The notes below the pieces were generated by a model that saw nothing but the letters and a program-made list of their open reading frames with translations, was not told where the DNA came from and did no database searches. From NCBI GenBank assembly GCA_964247745.1, contig CAXTVT010000053.1, forward strand, positions 1-23,444: 23,444 nt of DNA, given 5' to 3'. Positions 15,752 through 23,225 of this stretch are shown here, one piece after another; position 1 is the first letter of the stretch, and each line of letters starts with the position of its first letter. A program made the translations under genes and the position numbers. Origin of the DNA: RH-AL1 sp964247745. Lineage in GTDB: Bacteria; Pseudomonadota; Alphaproteobacteria; Rhizobiales; Beijerinckiaceae.

Positions 15752-16225
15752 TTAATAGGCGAAGGGCAGCTCGCTGGGCGTCTCCAAGTTCTCGCGGAGC
15801 GCGATGATGCGGGTCATCAAATCCCGTATATCGCTCGGCGCGAGATGCGTCATGCACACGAGGTTCTTGTGCATGATCTCGGCGCGCGCCTCGAGTGCTC
15901 GTCCCGAAGCGGTCAGCTTCACGTCCACCTGCCGTTCATCGCTCGTCGAGCGAGTCCGCGAGATGTGACCCTGCTCTTCCAGCCGCTTCAGCAACGGCGT
16001 CAGCGTTCCGGTCGACAAACCCAGGTCATCGCCAATCTCACCGACACGCAGGTCGTCACGCTCCCACAGCACGAGCAGCACGAGATATTGCGGGTAGGTT
16101 AGACCCAGCGGATCCAACAGGATCCGGTAGGCTCCTGTGAAGGCGTGGAAGGCCGAGTAGATTGCGAAGCAAAGGTGCTCCCGCGGCGGCGTTGTTCTCT
16201 GCTTCCTGATGGGTCGAGGCATCAT
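15752..16225 (-). CDS. ohrR: MarR-family regulator, OhrR-like peroxide sensor
   Basis: A 157-residue winged-helix repressor. Cys19 in HLCFAIYSAFHAF sits where OhrR proteins carry the organic-hydroperoxide-sensing Cys, and LGLTYPQYLVLLVLWERD is the typical OhrR dimer and ligand region. The HTH and wing span about 59-108 (VGEIGDDLGLSTGTLTPLLKRLEEQG, then DERQVDVKLTASG). OhrR normally represses ohr, an organic hydroperoxide reductase, in response to lipid or organic peroxides; no ohr gene is in this window. Two adjacent ATGs (16225 and 16222) share an AGG just upstream. IS5 debris begins almost at once upstream, so the original promoter and partner gene may have been separated from it. Confidence 0.85.
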   Translation of the reverse strand: MMPRPIRKQRTTPPREHLCFAIYSAFHAFTGAYRILLDPLGLTYPQYLVLLVLWERDDLRVGEIGDDLGLSTGTLTPLLKRLEEQGHISRTRSTSDERQVDVKLTASGRALEARAEIMHKNLVCMTHLAPSDIRDLMTRIIALRENLETPSELPFAY

Positions 16226-16371
16226 CCATCCTGCTTCGATCCAAGCGCTGGTGGAGCGCGCGAGCTAATATCGCGGACGATCTTATCAAAGAAAAGGGAA
16301 AACATGGCATCTCGTACGTCGCATTGGCTCGACGTCTTTGGCCGCCCAGCGCCAGAATAGGTTGGCGCAGG

Positions 16372-16530
16372 TCCGTAGCGCTCAAAAATATCCGCCCAGG
16401 GCGAGTCGATGCAAAGCCGCCAGAAGATGCTGTCCAGGATCTTGCGATGATCGGCACGCGGCACGCCACGTGGCTTGTTGGGAAGAAGCGGCTGGATGAT
16501 CGACCACCCCAATCGGAACTCACACCGGCA
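16372..16530 (-). pseudogene. IS5-family transposase N-terminal fragment
   Basis: About 50 codons reading RLGWSIIQPLLPNKPRGVPRADHRKILDSIFWRLCIDSPWADIFERYGPAPT match the N-terminal DUF4096-type region of IS5-family transposases (SPWADLPERYGP in relatives). The frame stays open to 16222 but the sequence stops resembling transposase after about 16372, so the rest is lost. It is a remnant, with no ends recognised. Confidence 0.75.
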
Positions 16531-16539
16531 CCGGATCAT

Positions 16540-17195
16540 CTCGACGCCTCCTCGGCATCTTGAATCACCTCTTGACGCGCGCGAAACGCTTTATCAATGC
16601 CCGACCTTGGCTGCGAAGATGCAGAGCGAACGCGTCGCGCGATGGTCGGAGTTGGCCGGCGCCTAACCAATAATTAGCTTCGTCAACCCGATGCTCGAGA
16701 AGAAGCTTTGGGAACCTTCCTAATGAGACATTAGGTTGGGAATGATGGCCGCAAAGGTGAAAAAGCTTACACAAAAGGATGTTCATCAGGTTGTGGATGT
16801 GCCTCATGTTCCGTTTCTCTTTCCCAATGGGACTGGCACCAAAGGAGTGACCTACAGAATAATCGACGTGACTTCGACGGCCGGCCCTGCAGGGTAGAGG
16901 CTTCGGTAAAGCTCAGAGACTTTACAAAGGAAACTCCTTTAATGTCCCAAGGAGGTAGGAAGGACTGTCTGGCTTGAGACGTTATCATCCAACTTTTGCT
17001 AAATTGCTACCTTTTGTTTTTATACAAGGACCTGGGCTTGCATGAGCCTTGCGCCGAACAGTCGAGTCAAAATGAGTGGCAATCTCAGCTTCATTTGAGT
17101 CTGTCATAAGACTTTCCATACATACAGAGTACCACATAGAAACGGGAGTGAAATGAGGCAGGAAGCCTTCCAATGCTCCATAACGCGATTTTTGC
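16540..17195. other. Low-GC stretch between IS fragments, mostly non-coding
   Basis: About 650 bp of distinctly lower G+C than the surroundings, with no recognised gene except a possible 50-codon ORF at 16745-16897. Short perfect hairpins are present: CCTAATG, AGA, CATTAGG (16719-16735) and AAAGGA, AAC, TCCTTT (16926-16940). A 73-codon open frame on the minus strand (16767-16988) has no recognisable features. The composition suggests DNA acquired separately, or non-coding ballast carried between IS copies. Confidence 0.5.
16745..16897 (+). CDS. Possible small hypothetical protein (50 aa)
   Basis: A short ORF starting MAAKVKKLTQKDVHQVV and continuing through VPHVPFLFPNGTGTKG and VTYRIIDVTSTAGPAG before a TAG. 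The residue mix is protein-like rather than a random high-GC frame. A GGGA lies about five bases before the ATG, a weak ribosome site, and a 7 bp hairpin sits just upstream. No family was recognised; it could be the 5' end of a larger gene truncated by rearrangement. Low confidence. Confidence 0.25.
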   Translation: MAAKVKKLTQKDVHQVVDVPHVPFLFPNGTGTKGVTYRIIDVTSTAGPAG

Positions 17196-17214
17196 TGAGA
17201 GTCCGTCCCGATAA

Positions 17215-17430
17215 TCACGCGGCCCTCGCGAGACGCCTGACGAGGATCATGACGGAGGCCGCGTAGAGGAAGGCTTTTGCCGATGCGATCGTCGCCTCCG
17301 GGTCCTTCCAAAGGCGCCGGTTGCGGCTGATCCAAGCGAAGAACCTTTCGACGATCCAGCGCCGTGGATGGACGGCAAAGCCTACCTGATCCTTGGGCTT
17401 GCGGACGATCTCGACATCGATGACAACATG
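17215..17430 (-). pseudogene. IS5-family transposase C-terminal fragment
   Basis: About 70 codons: VEIVRKPKDQVGFAVHPRRWIVERFFAW, then ISRNRRLWKDPEATIASAKAFLYAASVMILVRRLAR. This is the C-terminal end of an IS5-type transposase including the third catalytic residue, the Glu in WIVERFFAW. Upstream of about 17430 the reading is lost where an oppositely oriented IS630 fragment begins, so the N-terminal two thirds are missing. It is not simply the other half of the 16372-16530 fragment, because the order is wrong for one minus-strand gene. Confidence 0.8.
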
Positions 17431-17901
17431 GTCCGCTGTTACGGCTGGGGCCCGAGGAGCGGACGCCTGGTCGACGCCGCGCCGCACGGCCATTGGTGTA
17501 CCACGACCTTCGTCGCCGGCTTGCGCGAGGATGGCGTGATCGCGCCTCTCTCGTCGACGGCCCGATGACTGGCGAGATCTTCGTCGAATAAGTCGAGCAG
17601 TTCCTCGCCCCGCGCTGCGGCCCGGCGACGTTGTGGTGATGGTCAACCTTCCCGCCCACAAGGTCGCAGGAGTTGAAAGCGCGGTCCGGGCCGTCGGTGC
17701 GAGCATCCTCTACCTTCCGGCCTACAGCCCCGAATTCATCATCCGATCGAGAAGATGTTTTCCAAGTTGAAGGCGATGCTGCGCAAGGCCAAAGCTCGCA
17801 CCCTCGACCAACTCTTGCACGAACTCGGCCGCATCATCAAAGCTATGACGCCCAAAGAATGTCGCAACTACATCGCAAGTTCCGGCTCTGCGTGCGAGTA
17901 A
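17427..17901 (+). pseudogene. Second IS630-type transposase, decayed C-terminal half
   Basis: Reading across several frames gives CYGWGPRSGRLVDAAPHGHWCTTTFVAGLREDG, then GPMTGEIFVE, a TAA stop, VEQFLAP, then GDVVVMVNLPAHKVAG, ASILYLPAYSPEF, KMFSKLKAMLRKAKARTLDQLLHELGRIIKAMTPKE and finally CRNYIASSGSACE before TAA. This is an IS630 DDE transposase of a different subgroup from the copy at 14066. At least three frameshifts and one stop are present. The second catalytic Asp (VMDNLPAHK in relatives) is Val here. The 5' half is missing at the junction with the IS5 fragment near 17430. Its stop codon is the site at which the next IS5 element inserted. Confidence 0.82.
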
Positions 17902-18833
17902 GGCCCATCCGGAAAGATGTTGAGTCCGAGGAATTGGTTGTGATTCAAGGCGCGGTGGGAGGACGCCGCGCATGAGGACAGAGGATCATCGTCGGGCCGC
18001 CGATCGTCGAGGGCTTCGCTATCTCAGCGATCTGACCAATGCCGAATGGGAGTTGGTCGGGCCGTTCATCCGCCCAGCCAAGCGAGGTGGCCGACCGCGT
18101 TCGGTCGATGTGCGCGAGGTCTTGAACGCGATCTTCTACGTGCTCTCGACCGGCTGCCAGTGGACCGCCATACCCTCCGATCTGCCGCCCCGCAGCACCG
18201 TTTGGGATTACCTCGATCTGTGGGAGTGGGACGGCACCATATCCCGCGTTCACGACGCGCTCTATGTCGCAAGCCGCGAGCGCGCCGGGCGCGATGCCAG
18301 TCCGACCATCGCGATCCTCGATGCGCAGAGCGCCAAGGGCGCGCTAAAAGGGGGCGTTCGCTCGACCGGTCCGGGTTCGATGCCGGGAAGAAGGTCCTCG
18401 GCCGCAAGCGCCACGTCCTCGTCGATACGCAAGGCTTGCTGCTGAACGTCGATGTCCATGCCGCCGATATCCAGGACCGCGACGGTGCGGAGAGGCTGCT
18501 GCGTCAGGCGCGGCGACGTTTCCCGTTCGTCCAGCGCATCGTTGCCGATGGCGGTTATGCTGGACCCAAGATGCGAGCGCTCGTCGCCCGCACCGGCGAC
18601 TGGGCGCTCCACATCGTCAAACGCAGCGATGTTCGAGGCTTCGTCGTTCTGCCCAAGCGCTGGATCGTGGAGCGAACGCTCGCCTGGATAAGCCGCCACC
18701 GGCGCCTCTCGCGCGATTACGAGCGGCACACCCGCATCGCCACCGCATTCGTGAAGCTCGCCATGATCCGCATCATGCTCAGACGCGTCGCCGTAACGCC
18801 CTCACGATGAATCGTAAGTTCTCGGATGGGCTC
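17901..18833 (+). mobile_element. IS5-family insertion sequence, structurally complete
   Basis: A 933 bp element flanked by TA (17899-17900 and 18834-18835). The left end AGGCCCATCCGGAAAG and the right end read inward, GAGCCCATCCGAGAAC, share the core GCCCATCCG. It carries one plus-strand transposase in two overlapping frames. Both ends, the target duplication and all catalytic motifs are recognisable, so this is the best preserved IS in the window. Insertion was at the TA of the stop codon of the decayed IS630 fragment. Bases 18836-18852 just outside (ending GAAATGCTCTAA) may be the stranded far end of that IS630; this last point is a guess. Confidence 0.78.
17972..18810 (+). CDS. IS5-family transposase, two frames joined by a -1 shift
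   Basis: Frame A (17972-18445) codes the N-terminal part: YLSDLTNAEWELVGPFIRPA, LNAIFYVLSTGCQWTAIP and the first catalytic Asp in AILDAQSAKGA. Frame B, one base back, continues from about 18350 to 18810 with SGFDAGKKVLGRKRHVLVDT, the second Asp in VADGGYAGPK and the Glu in PKRWIVERTLAWISRHRRLSRDYE. Read with one -1 shift this gives about 279 residues, the normal length, with the DDE triad complete. The switch falls at AAAAGGGGG (18346-18354), where a Lys AAA codon preceded by A could slip back. IS5 members of the IS427 type are suspected of using programmed frameshifting. A simple one-base indel is the alternative. Confidence 0.8.
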
Positions 18834-18852
18834 TAAGACGGAAATGCTCTAA

Positions 18853-19172
18853 GTTCGACAGGTCAACCCGAAGACGCATAACCCTCGCCTCCGGCGTGAC
18901 CTTATATCCTTATGCCAGGCACACCGCCTCGATGATGCCGAGCTGGCGCAAATGGCCTATCCAAAGTCACAGTGCTTGATCATGAAAGGTGTGTTCGTGA
19001 AACAAGGACCAATGTTGGAGAAGAGTGACGCCGGATTGGCCATGCCAAACCGATGGAGGAAGCCGTCGCGCTATGAAAGAGTTGCCGAGCCTTCGGATGA
19101 TTGCCGGGAGGACCGCCCGCCGTTACGAAGTCGTCGCGGACGTTCGCTTGGATGTTAAATACGGAGCGCGGA
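18853..19172. other. Gap between the IS cluster and the methyltransferase
   Basis: About 320 bp with no supported gene. An open frame of 68 codons (18952-19158) has no recognised features and no clear ribosome site. The methyltransferase frame is open from 19101, but its better start is 19173. Nothing else was seen. Confidence 0.5.
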
Positions 19173-20012
19173 ATGGTTTTTGGCTTGAACAGATTATTCA
19201 AGGCGAGAGGATCACAAGCGTCAGCGCAACCGCGTCCTGCGAAGGCGAGCGGCTTCGCTTCTGACGCTGATCAAGACCTTCATGGACGAACGAAGACGTT
19301 TATCGAAGCTCTCCGGCGCGGAGACTACGACTTCGTTGACCTAGGGACCTGCGACGGCGGCGGATTTACCATCGCGGAGAGACAAGGTGGCCGAAAAGGC
19401 CTTGGTTTCGACCTGGAACCGTCGGCGGTTCGGCGCAGCCTGGACAAAGGTCTGGATGTCGCGCTTTACGATGTCTGCACACTCAAGGAGGACTCAGCCT
19501 GCGTCGATTTTGCTGTCTGCAGCCACATTCTCGAACATCTGCCGAGCCTACCGGATATCGAAAAGGTGCTGCGAAGCCTGAAAAAGCTTTGCCGTGATTA
19601 CCTGTTGATTTCAGGGCCGAACTTTGAAGACGAGGAATACCTGGAAGGGCTAGGGATCAAGATCTTACATTCTTTGATGATTGATCATACCTGCAAGATA
19701 AAGATAAAAGATCTTCAAGTAGCGCTTCAAAATATTGACTGTCGCGATTTCGTGATTGCGCTCACCGAGCCGATAAACGACAGCTCGAACGTCTGGTTGC
19801 ACAATGCCGCGCAGGCTGTACCCCCTGAGGGGCTTTGGACCTATGATGCTGTCAAACATCTTTCTAAACCAACAATCGAATTCGACCGTCGCCTTCATCG
19901 CGATTTCGTATGCGTCGTACCGTTGCGAAACGACATTGCTTGCGACGAAATACTTTCGAATTTCTTTTGGGGATACGATAAGGTTGTGGTCCGATCCGTT
20001 TGGAAATACTGA
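19173..20012 (+). CDS. Class I SAM-dependent methyltransferase
   Basis: About 279 residues. The Rossmann-type SAM site is visible: motif I VDLGTCDGGG (55-64), the acidic end of the second strand GLGFDLEPS (Asp80), and a motif like that of Methyltransf_11/UbiE enzymes, VDFAVCSHILEHLPSL (111-126). The C-terminal half is not recognised and may bind the acceptor. The substrate cannot be inferred; being next to glycosyltransferases, a sugar or glycan acceptor is plausible. The start at 19173 (MVFGLNRLF) has GGAG six bases upstream; the frame is open to an ATG at 19101, which lacks such a site. It is convergent with the GT61 gene, with only 22 bp between their ends. Confidence 0.8.
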   Translation: MVFGLNRLFKARGSQASAQPRPAKASGFASDADQDLHGRTKTFIEALRRGDYDFVDLGTCDGGGFTIAERQGGRKGLGFDLEPSAVRRSLDKGLDVALYDVCTLKEDSACVDFAVCSHILEHLPSLPDIEKVLRSLKKLCRDYLLISGPNFEDEEYLEGLGIKILHSLMIDHTCKIKIKDLQVALQNIDCRDFVIALTEPINDSSNVWLHNAAQAVPPEGLWTYDAVKHLSKPTIEFDRRLHRDFVCVVPLRNDIACDEILSNFFWGYDKVVVRSVWKY

Positions 20013-20034
20013 ATTGGATCAGCAGATAAATTCC

Positions 20035-21312
20035 TTATGCCAAAACGGCGTCGAGATACGAAAGCACCTCGCTAGTCCCCATCATAAGCATACAATCCCA
20101 ATCGAAAGCACCGACATAGGAGTGTTCCTGATGACACCGGATTTCGGTATAGGACTGCTTCTTCATCTGCGCCAACGTCCAGAAGAAAATGTCGGGCATG
20201 CCAGCAGGGACGAATGAGATAATTTGTGCCGAACTCGGAGAAAAGCCGAAGTTGGTGAGACCAGCTCCGCTTGTTCCCGCTACGACATCAGCATCCTTGA
20301 ACATAGCGATCTGAGCTCGTAGCGGCATCAATCCAGGCAATGCAATCGTCCAACCTCTTGCAGCCAAAGCTGCACAGATGTCGTCCTCGCCTTGCAACCG
20401 GCGTTTTTCATCGCTACGGCTGACCCAGATGCGGCTCGGCTTCTCTCCCCTAACCTGTTTCGCCATCTCGTCAAAAGCAGCGGAAGCGAGCGGAGAATAC
20501 ATTACACCGTGATGACTGAAGCCGCTTGTCAAAATCAAGCGCTCGTAGCGTTGCGGCTCGGTAGCCGTCGTCCAATAAATTCGCTTGGGATCGATGCCGA
20601 GTAGATCAAGCGTGTCGCGCACGACGGCCGACATGCTTGGACAGTCGTCCAGCAAAGGTGCTCGCAAAAACCAATCCGCACCAAGTCGATCCCGCAAGAG
20701 AAAAGCAATCGGCGCCATTTCGACTAGCCAATGGCCGTAATTAGAAACGCCAATCTTTTCACAAAGCAGCGTGGTTCCACATAAGACTTCGCTTTTATCT
20801 GCCGCTAGGTACGCGCGAACCTTGACCGTTGCCGTTTCGATCTGAGCCGCCGATGTCTGGTGGGCGCTTGCGCTATAAAGGCGTCCCGATCGATCGAAGA
20901 CGAGGCCGGCGCCAACCACGATCGCATCGTGAAGGAGGTGGCACGAAAGTTCACCTGCGAGTTGTTGCCTTTCCCAAAGAGACGCGTACGTCGAGCGCAG
21001 ACCGCTCGGCATCTTGTCAGCGTTGAAGACAGTCGGCGTCTTGGTCGCAAGAGCGGGGATCGGGAGCGTCAAGACGCGAGAAGCTGCATCGAGATCTATC
21101 CGCTCGGGCACAAGGATTTTTGTACCGATACGCCCCTCGGCACGGCCATGCAGGTCAAAATGGGATCGGCCGGACGGAACAGCACCCTGGTCGACCGCGC
21201 GAGCAACATCGCTATAGCGTTCTAGGTAACTTTTTTCGTCAAAGCTATCTACGCTCGCCTGCTCTTTTGATTCTTGCACCGTTTTTCTAATCTCAAAACT
21301 ATCCTCGATCAC
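20035..21312 (-). CDS. GT61-type glycosyltransferase (DUF563) with altered signature
   Basis: 425 residues. An N-terminal segment, YLERYSDVARAVDQGAVPSG followed by HFDLHGRAEGR (29-61), resembles a short motif often found beside glycosyltransferases. The GT61 domain spans about 130-425: GVSNYGHWLVEMAP (188-201), WVSRSDEKRRLQGED (296-310) and ADVVAGTSGAGLTNFGF (341-357). Relatives usually have GPHGAGLTN at the last position; here His is replaced by Ser, so activity is uncertain. GT61 enzymes build surface polysaccharides in bacteria, but the sugar here is unknown. The start is a GTG that overlaps the previous gene's stop as GTGA; the next ATG is 100 codons in. Confidence 0.85.
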   Translation of the reverse strand: MIEDSFEIRKTVQESKEQASVDSFDEKSYLERYSDVARAVDQGAVPSGRSHFDLHGRAEGRIGTKILVPERIDLDAASRVLTLPIPALATKTPTVFNADKMPSGLRSTYASLWERQQLAGELSCHLLHDAIVVGAGLVFDRSGRLYSASAHQTSAAQIETATVKVRAYLAADKSEVLCGTTLLCEKIGVSNYGHWLVEMAPIAFLLRDRLGADWFLRAPLLDDCPSMSAVVRDTLDLLGIDPKRIYWTTATEPQRYERLILTSGFSHHGVMYSPLASAAFDEMAKQVRGEKPSRIWVSRSDEKRRLQGEDDICAALAARGWTIALPGLMPLRAQIAMFKDADVVAGTSGAGLTNFGFSPSSAQIISFVPAGMPDIFFWTLAQMKKQSYTEIRCHQEHSYVGAFDWDCMLMMGTSEVLSYLDAVLA

Positions 21313-23225
21313 CTTGCCACCTCGACAGACGAGAACTTGCTTTTAAGCTCTCTTGCGCGGCTAACTTCGAGAAGAAGATCATCTCGATCGACCGACCATG
21401 TGGTGAAGTGGATGGCATTCACATCTTCTAAGTCCAAACAACGTCCAAAAACACATCGATAGTTTAGATCCATGATGGCGGCAAGTCGTCGATAGCACCA
21501 GTTGCAGTAACTATCCATCATCAATTCAATAACAATGGTGCCCTGACGCGCAAAACCAATGTTAGTTAAACCGGCGCCATGGGGAGCCACAATTATTTCA
21601 GCGTTGGCAAACAAGCAAATCTGCTCGGCCACGCTCAGATCTTCTAAGCGAACGGGCGTGAAATCTGGCAAAGCCGCGATAAGTTCGTCTTCATTCACGA
21701 GCTTGCGCAAACGCGAAGCTCGTCTGTCGATGAATATTCTGCGGTGAAATTGGTTTTTTAGAGCCACATTGGACTTCAAACGCGCGAAGGCGGACCGCAG
21801 CAGCGTCGGGTGATAGTCGAATAGGCCATGAAGACTTGAAGGTTGCACTAAGCTGGCAATCCGGAAGCTTTGATGAGGCCAAACTTCTTTTGTTTCAATG
21901 CGGCCTGGCAAACCGAAGAGGTCGAGCATTTCTCGGCCGCGAATACCAGTGGAAGGAAAGAGAACGCGATCAATTTTCGGCCAAAGCTCGTCAGGTACCA
22001 GCACCAGCCTGGCGACAGCGTCTATCAAGACATGCCAATAGCTTTCCGCGGCCCCGACGAGGATCGACACTGTTCTTCCATCCAGCAGGCCGGGAGCCCC
22101 GAGATCGAGTTCCACCGCTCCTCCCACCATCCGGTATCGATGTCGACGCGCCTCGGTGTGCCAGAGCGTTTCGGCGATATAGTGCTTGCCGATCCCGATG
22201 ATACCCACCGCACCATGAACGAGAGCGTTCGAGACTTCGATGCAGCGCGGCGCCCACGACGAATATCCCGACTGCGTCCACGGCTGGTGAGCTGTGTTCT
22301 CCCGTAATTGAAACCTACCCGGATCGAGGTCAACGGACATCACCTCCACACGTTGACTTTCGAAGGAAGCTAAGAGCTTTACTTCGACCTCGACCGCCCC
22401 TTGCGACAACTCAAAATAATTAACAGGGATCAGGCTGATCCGGTCTGAACGTTGGTTTCGCATTGCGTTGAGGCCGTCGGGGAAGAAGGATCCTCGTTCT
22501 CCGTCGCGCGATCCCACCAGAATTGCGGCGCATTGATCGGGCGTCCGAGACCAAGAAAGACCGCGGCCATCGACAGGCATCATCGAGGGACTTACACTCG
22601 TTCCAACCCCATGATCGTTCCCCTGATAGGCAGTTGCGAACAGTCCACAGACGTGTTGGCGGAAGACCGCGATCGCGTTCGTCTCACGTTGCAGACCAGC
22701 GGAAAATAAAAAAGTGCGAACGATGGCCGACCGGCTCGCAAGACTGCCGCAAAGACCCGTTATCAATTCGCGTGACCACATTAGGTCTACTGCGTGAAGA
22801 GCGTGAGCGCAGAGGGTGACGCCGACGTCTTCGAGCATGAAGACGCCGAGCAGCAGATTGGTATCGTTGGCAAAAGCGTCTAAAGTCTGGTTTTCCCGTA
22901 GGAGGCCGGCGCCGTTCGCCATGGCCGTGAAGCTGTCTTCGAGGTTGATCGACGATGCCGCGTAGGGCTTCTCACCTAAATCCGCTAAGAGCCGGCGGAA
23001 CGTTGCGATGTGGGACCAGGCGTCGCGCGAAGCTTCCTTTACAAAAGCTTCAACGACTGAATTCGTAAAGTTGACCGCTCGTCCACCGCGAACCGGGCCA
23101 GCATCCGCCCCGCGCCGGTCCGCGGAGAGACCACGGCCGGTTTGCGCCCGCTCATACACATCCGCCAGGAGATATTCAAAATCGAGGAGCAAGCCGAGAA
23201 TTCGACGTTCCTCCTGCTCCACCAT
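21309..23225 (-). CDS. Fusion protein: Ferritin_2-like domain plus GT61 glycosyltransferase
   Basis: 638 residues from the ATG at 23225 (AAGG eight bases upstream). The frame is open to 23366, but the extra 47 residues look like spurious coding. Residues about 6-255 match the Ferritin_2 (desiccation-related) layout: LLLDFEYLLADVYERA, VNFTNSVVEAFVKEA, WSHIATFRRLLADLGEK, LDAFANDTNLLLGVFMLEDVGV, VRTFLFSAG, DGRGLSWSRTPDQ and FFPDGLN. Residues about 265-638 are GT61: ESYWHVLIDAVARLVL (394-409), FIDRRASRLRKLVNEDEL and IIVAPHGAGLTNIGF (544-558), with the signature intact. In the ferritin part the usual helix-2 ExxH reads AWSH and the helix-4 ExxH is not found, so a working di-iron site is doubtful. 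No signal peptide is seen. It is coupled to the GT61 gene downstream by a 4 bp overlap. Confidence 0.8.
   Translation of the reverse strand: MVEQEERRILGLLLDFEYLLADVYERAQTGRGLSADRRGADAGPVRGGRAVNFTNSVVEAFVKEASRDAWSHIATFRRLLADLGEKPYAASSINLEDSFTAMANGAGLLRENQTLDAFANDTNLLLGVFMLEDVGVTLCAHALHAVDLMWSRELITGLCGSLASRSAIVRTFLFSAGLQRETNAIAVFRQHVCGLFATAYQGNDHGVGTSVSPSMMPVDGRGLSWSRTPDQCAAILVGSRDGERGSFFPDGLNAMRNQRSDRISLIPVNYFELSQGAVEVEVKLLASFESQRVEVMSVDLDPGRFQLRENTAHQPWTQSGYSSWAPRCIEVSNALVHGAVGIIGIGKHYIAETLWHTEARRHRYRMVGGAVELDLGAPGLLDGRTVSILVGAAESYWHVLIDAVARLVLVPDELWPKIDRVLFPSTGIRGREMLDLFGLPGRIETKEVWPHQSFRIASLVQPSSLHGLFDYHPTLLRSAFARLKSNVALKNQFHRRIFIDRRASRLRKLVNEDELIAALPDFTPVRLEDLSVAEQICLFANAEIIVAPHGAGLTNIGFARQGTIVIELMMDSYCNWCYRRLAAIMDLNYRCVFGRCLDLEDVNAIHFTTWSVDRDDLLLEVSRARELKSKFSSVEVAR

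Noticed and set aside
16372..17430. The two minus-strand IS5 fragments as halves of one element
   Set aside because: The N-terminal piece lies at lower coordinates than the C-terminal piece, the wrong order for one minus-strand gene, and they look like different subgroups.
16985..17659. 224-codon minus-strand open frame across the IS fragments
   Set aside because: It runs antisense or out of frame through an IS5 C-terminal fragment and an IS630 fragment; only the IS readings show family motifs.
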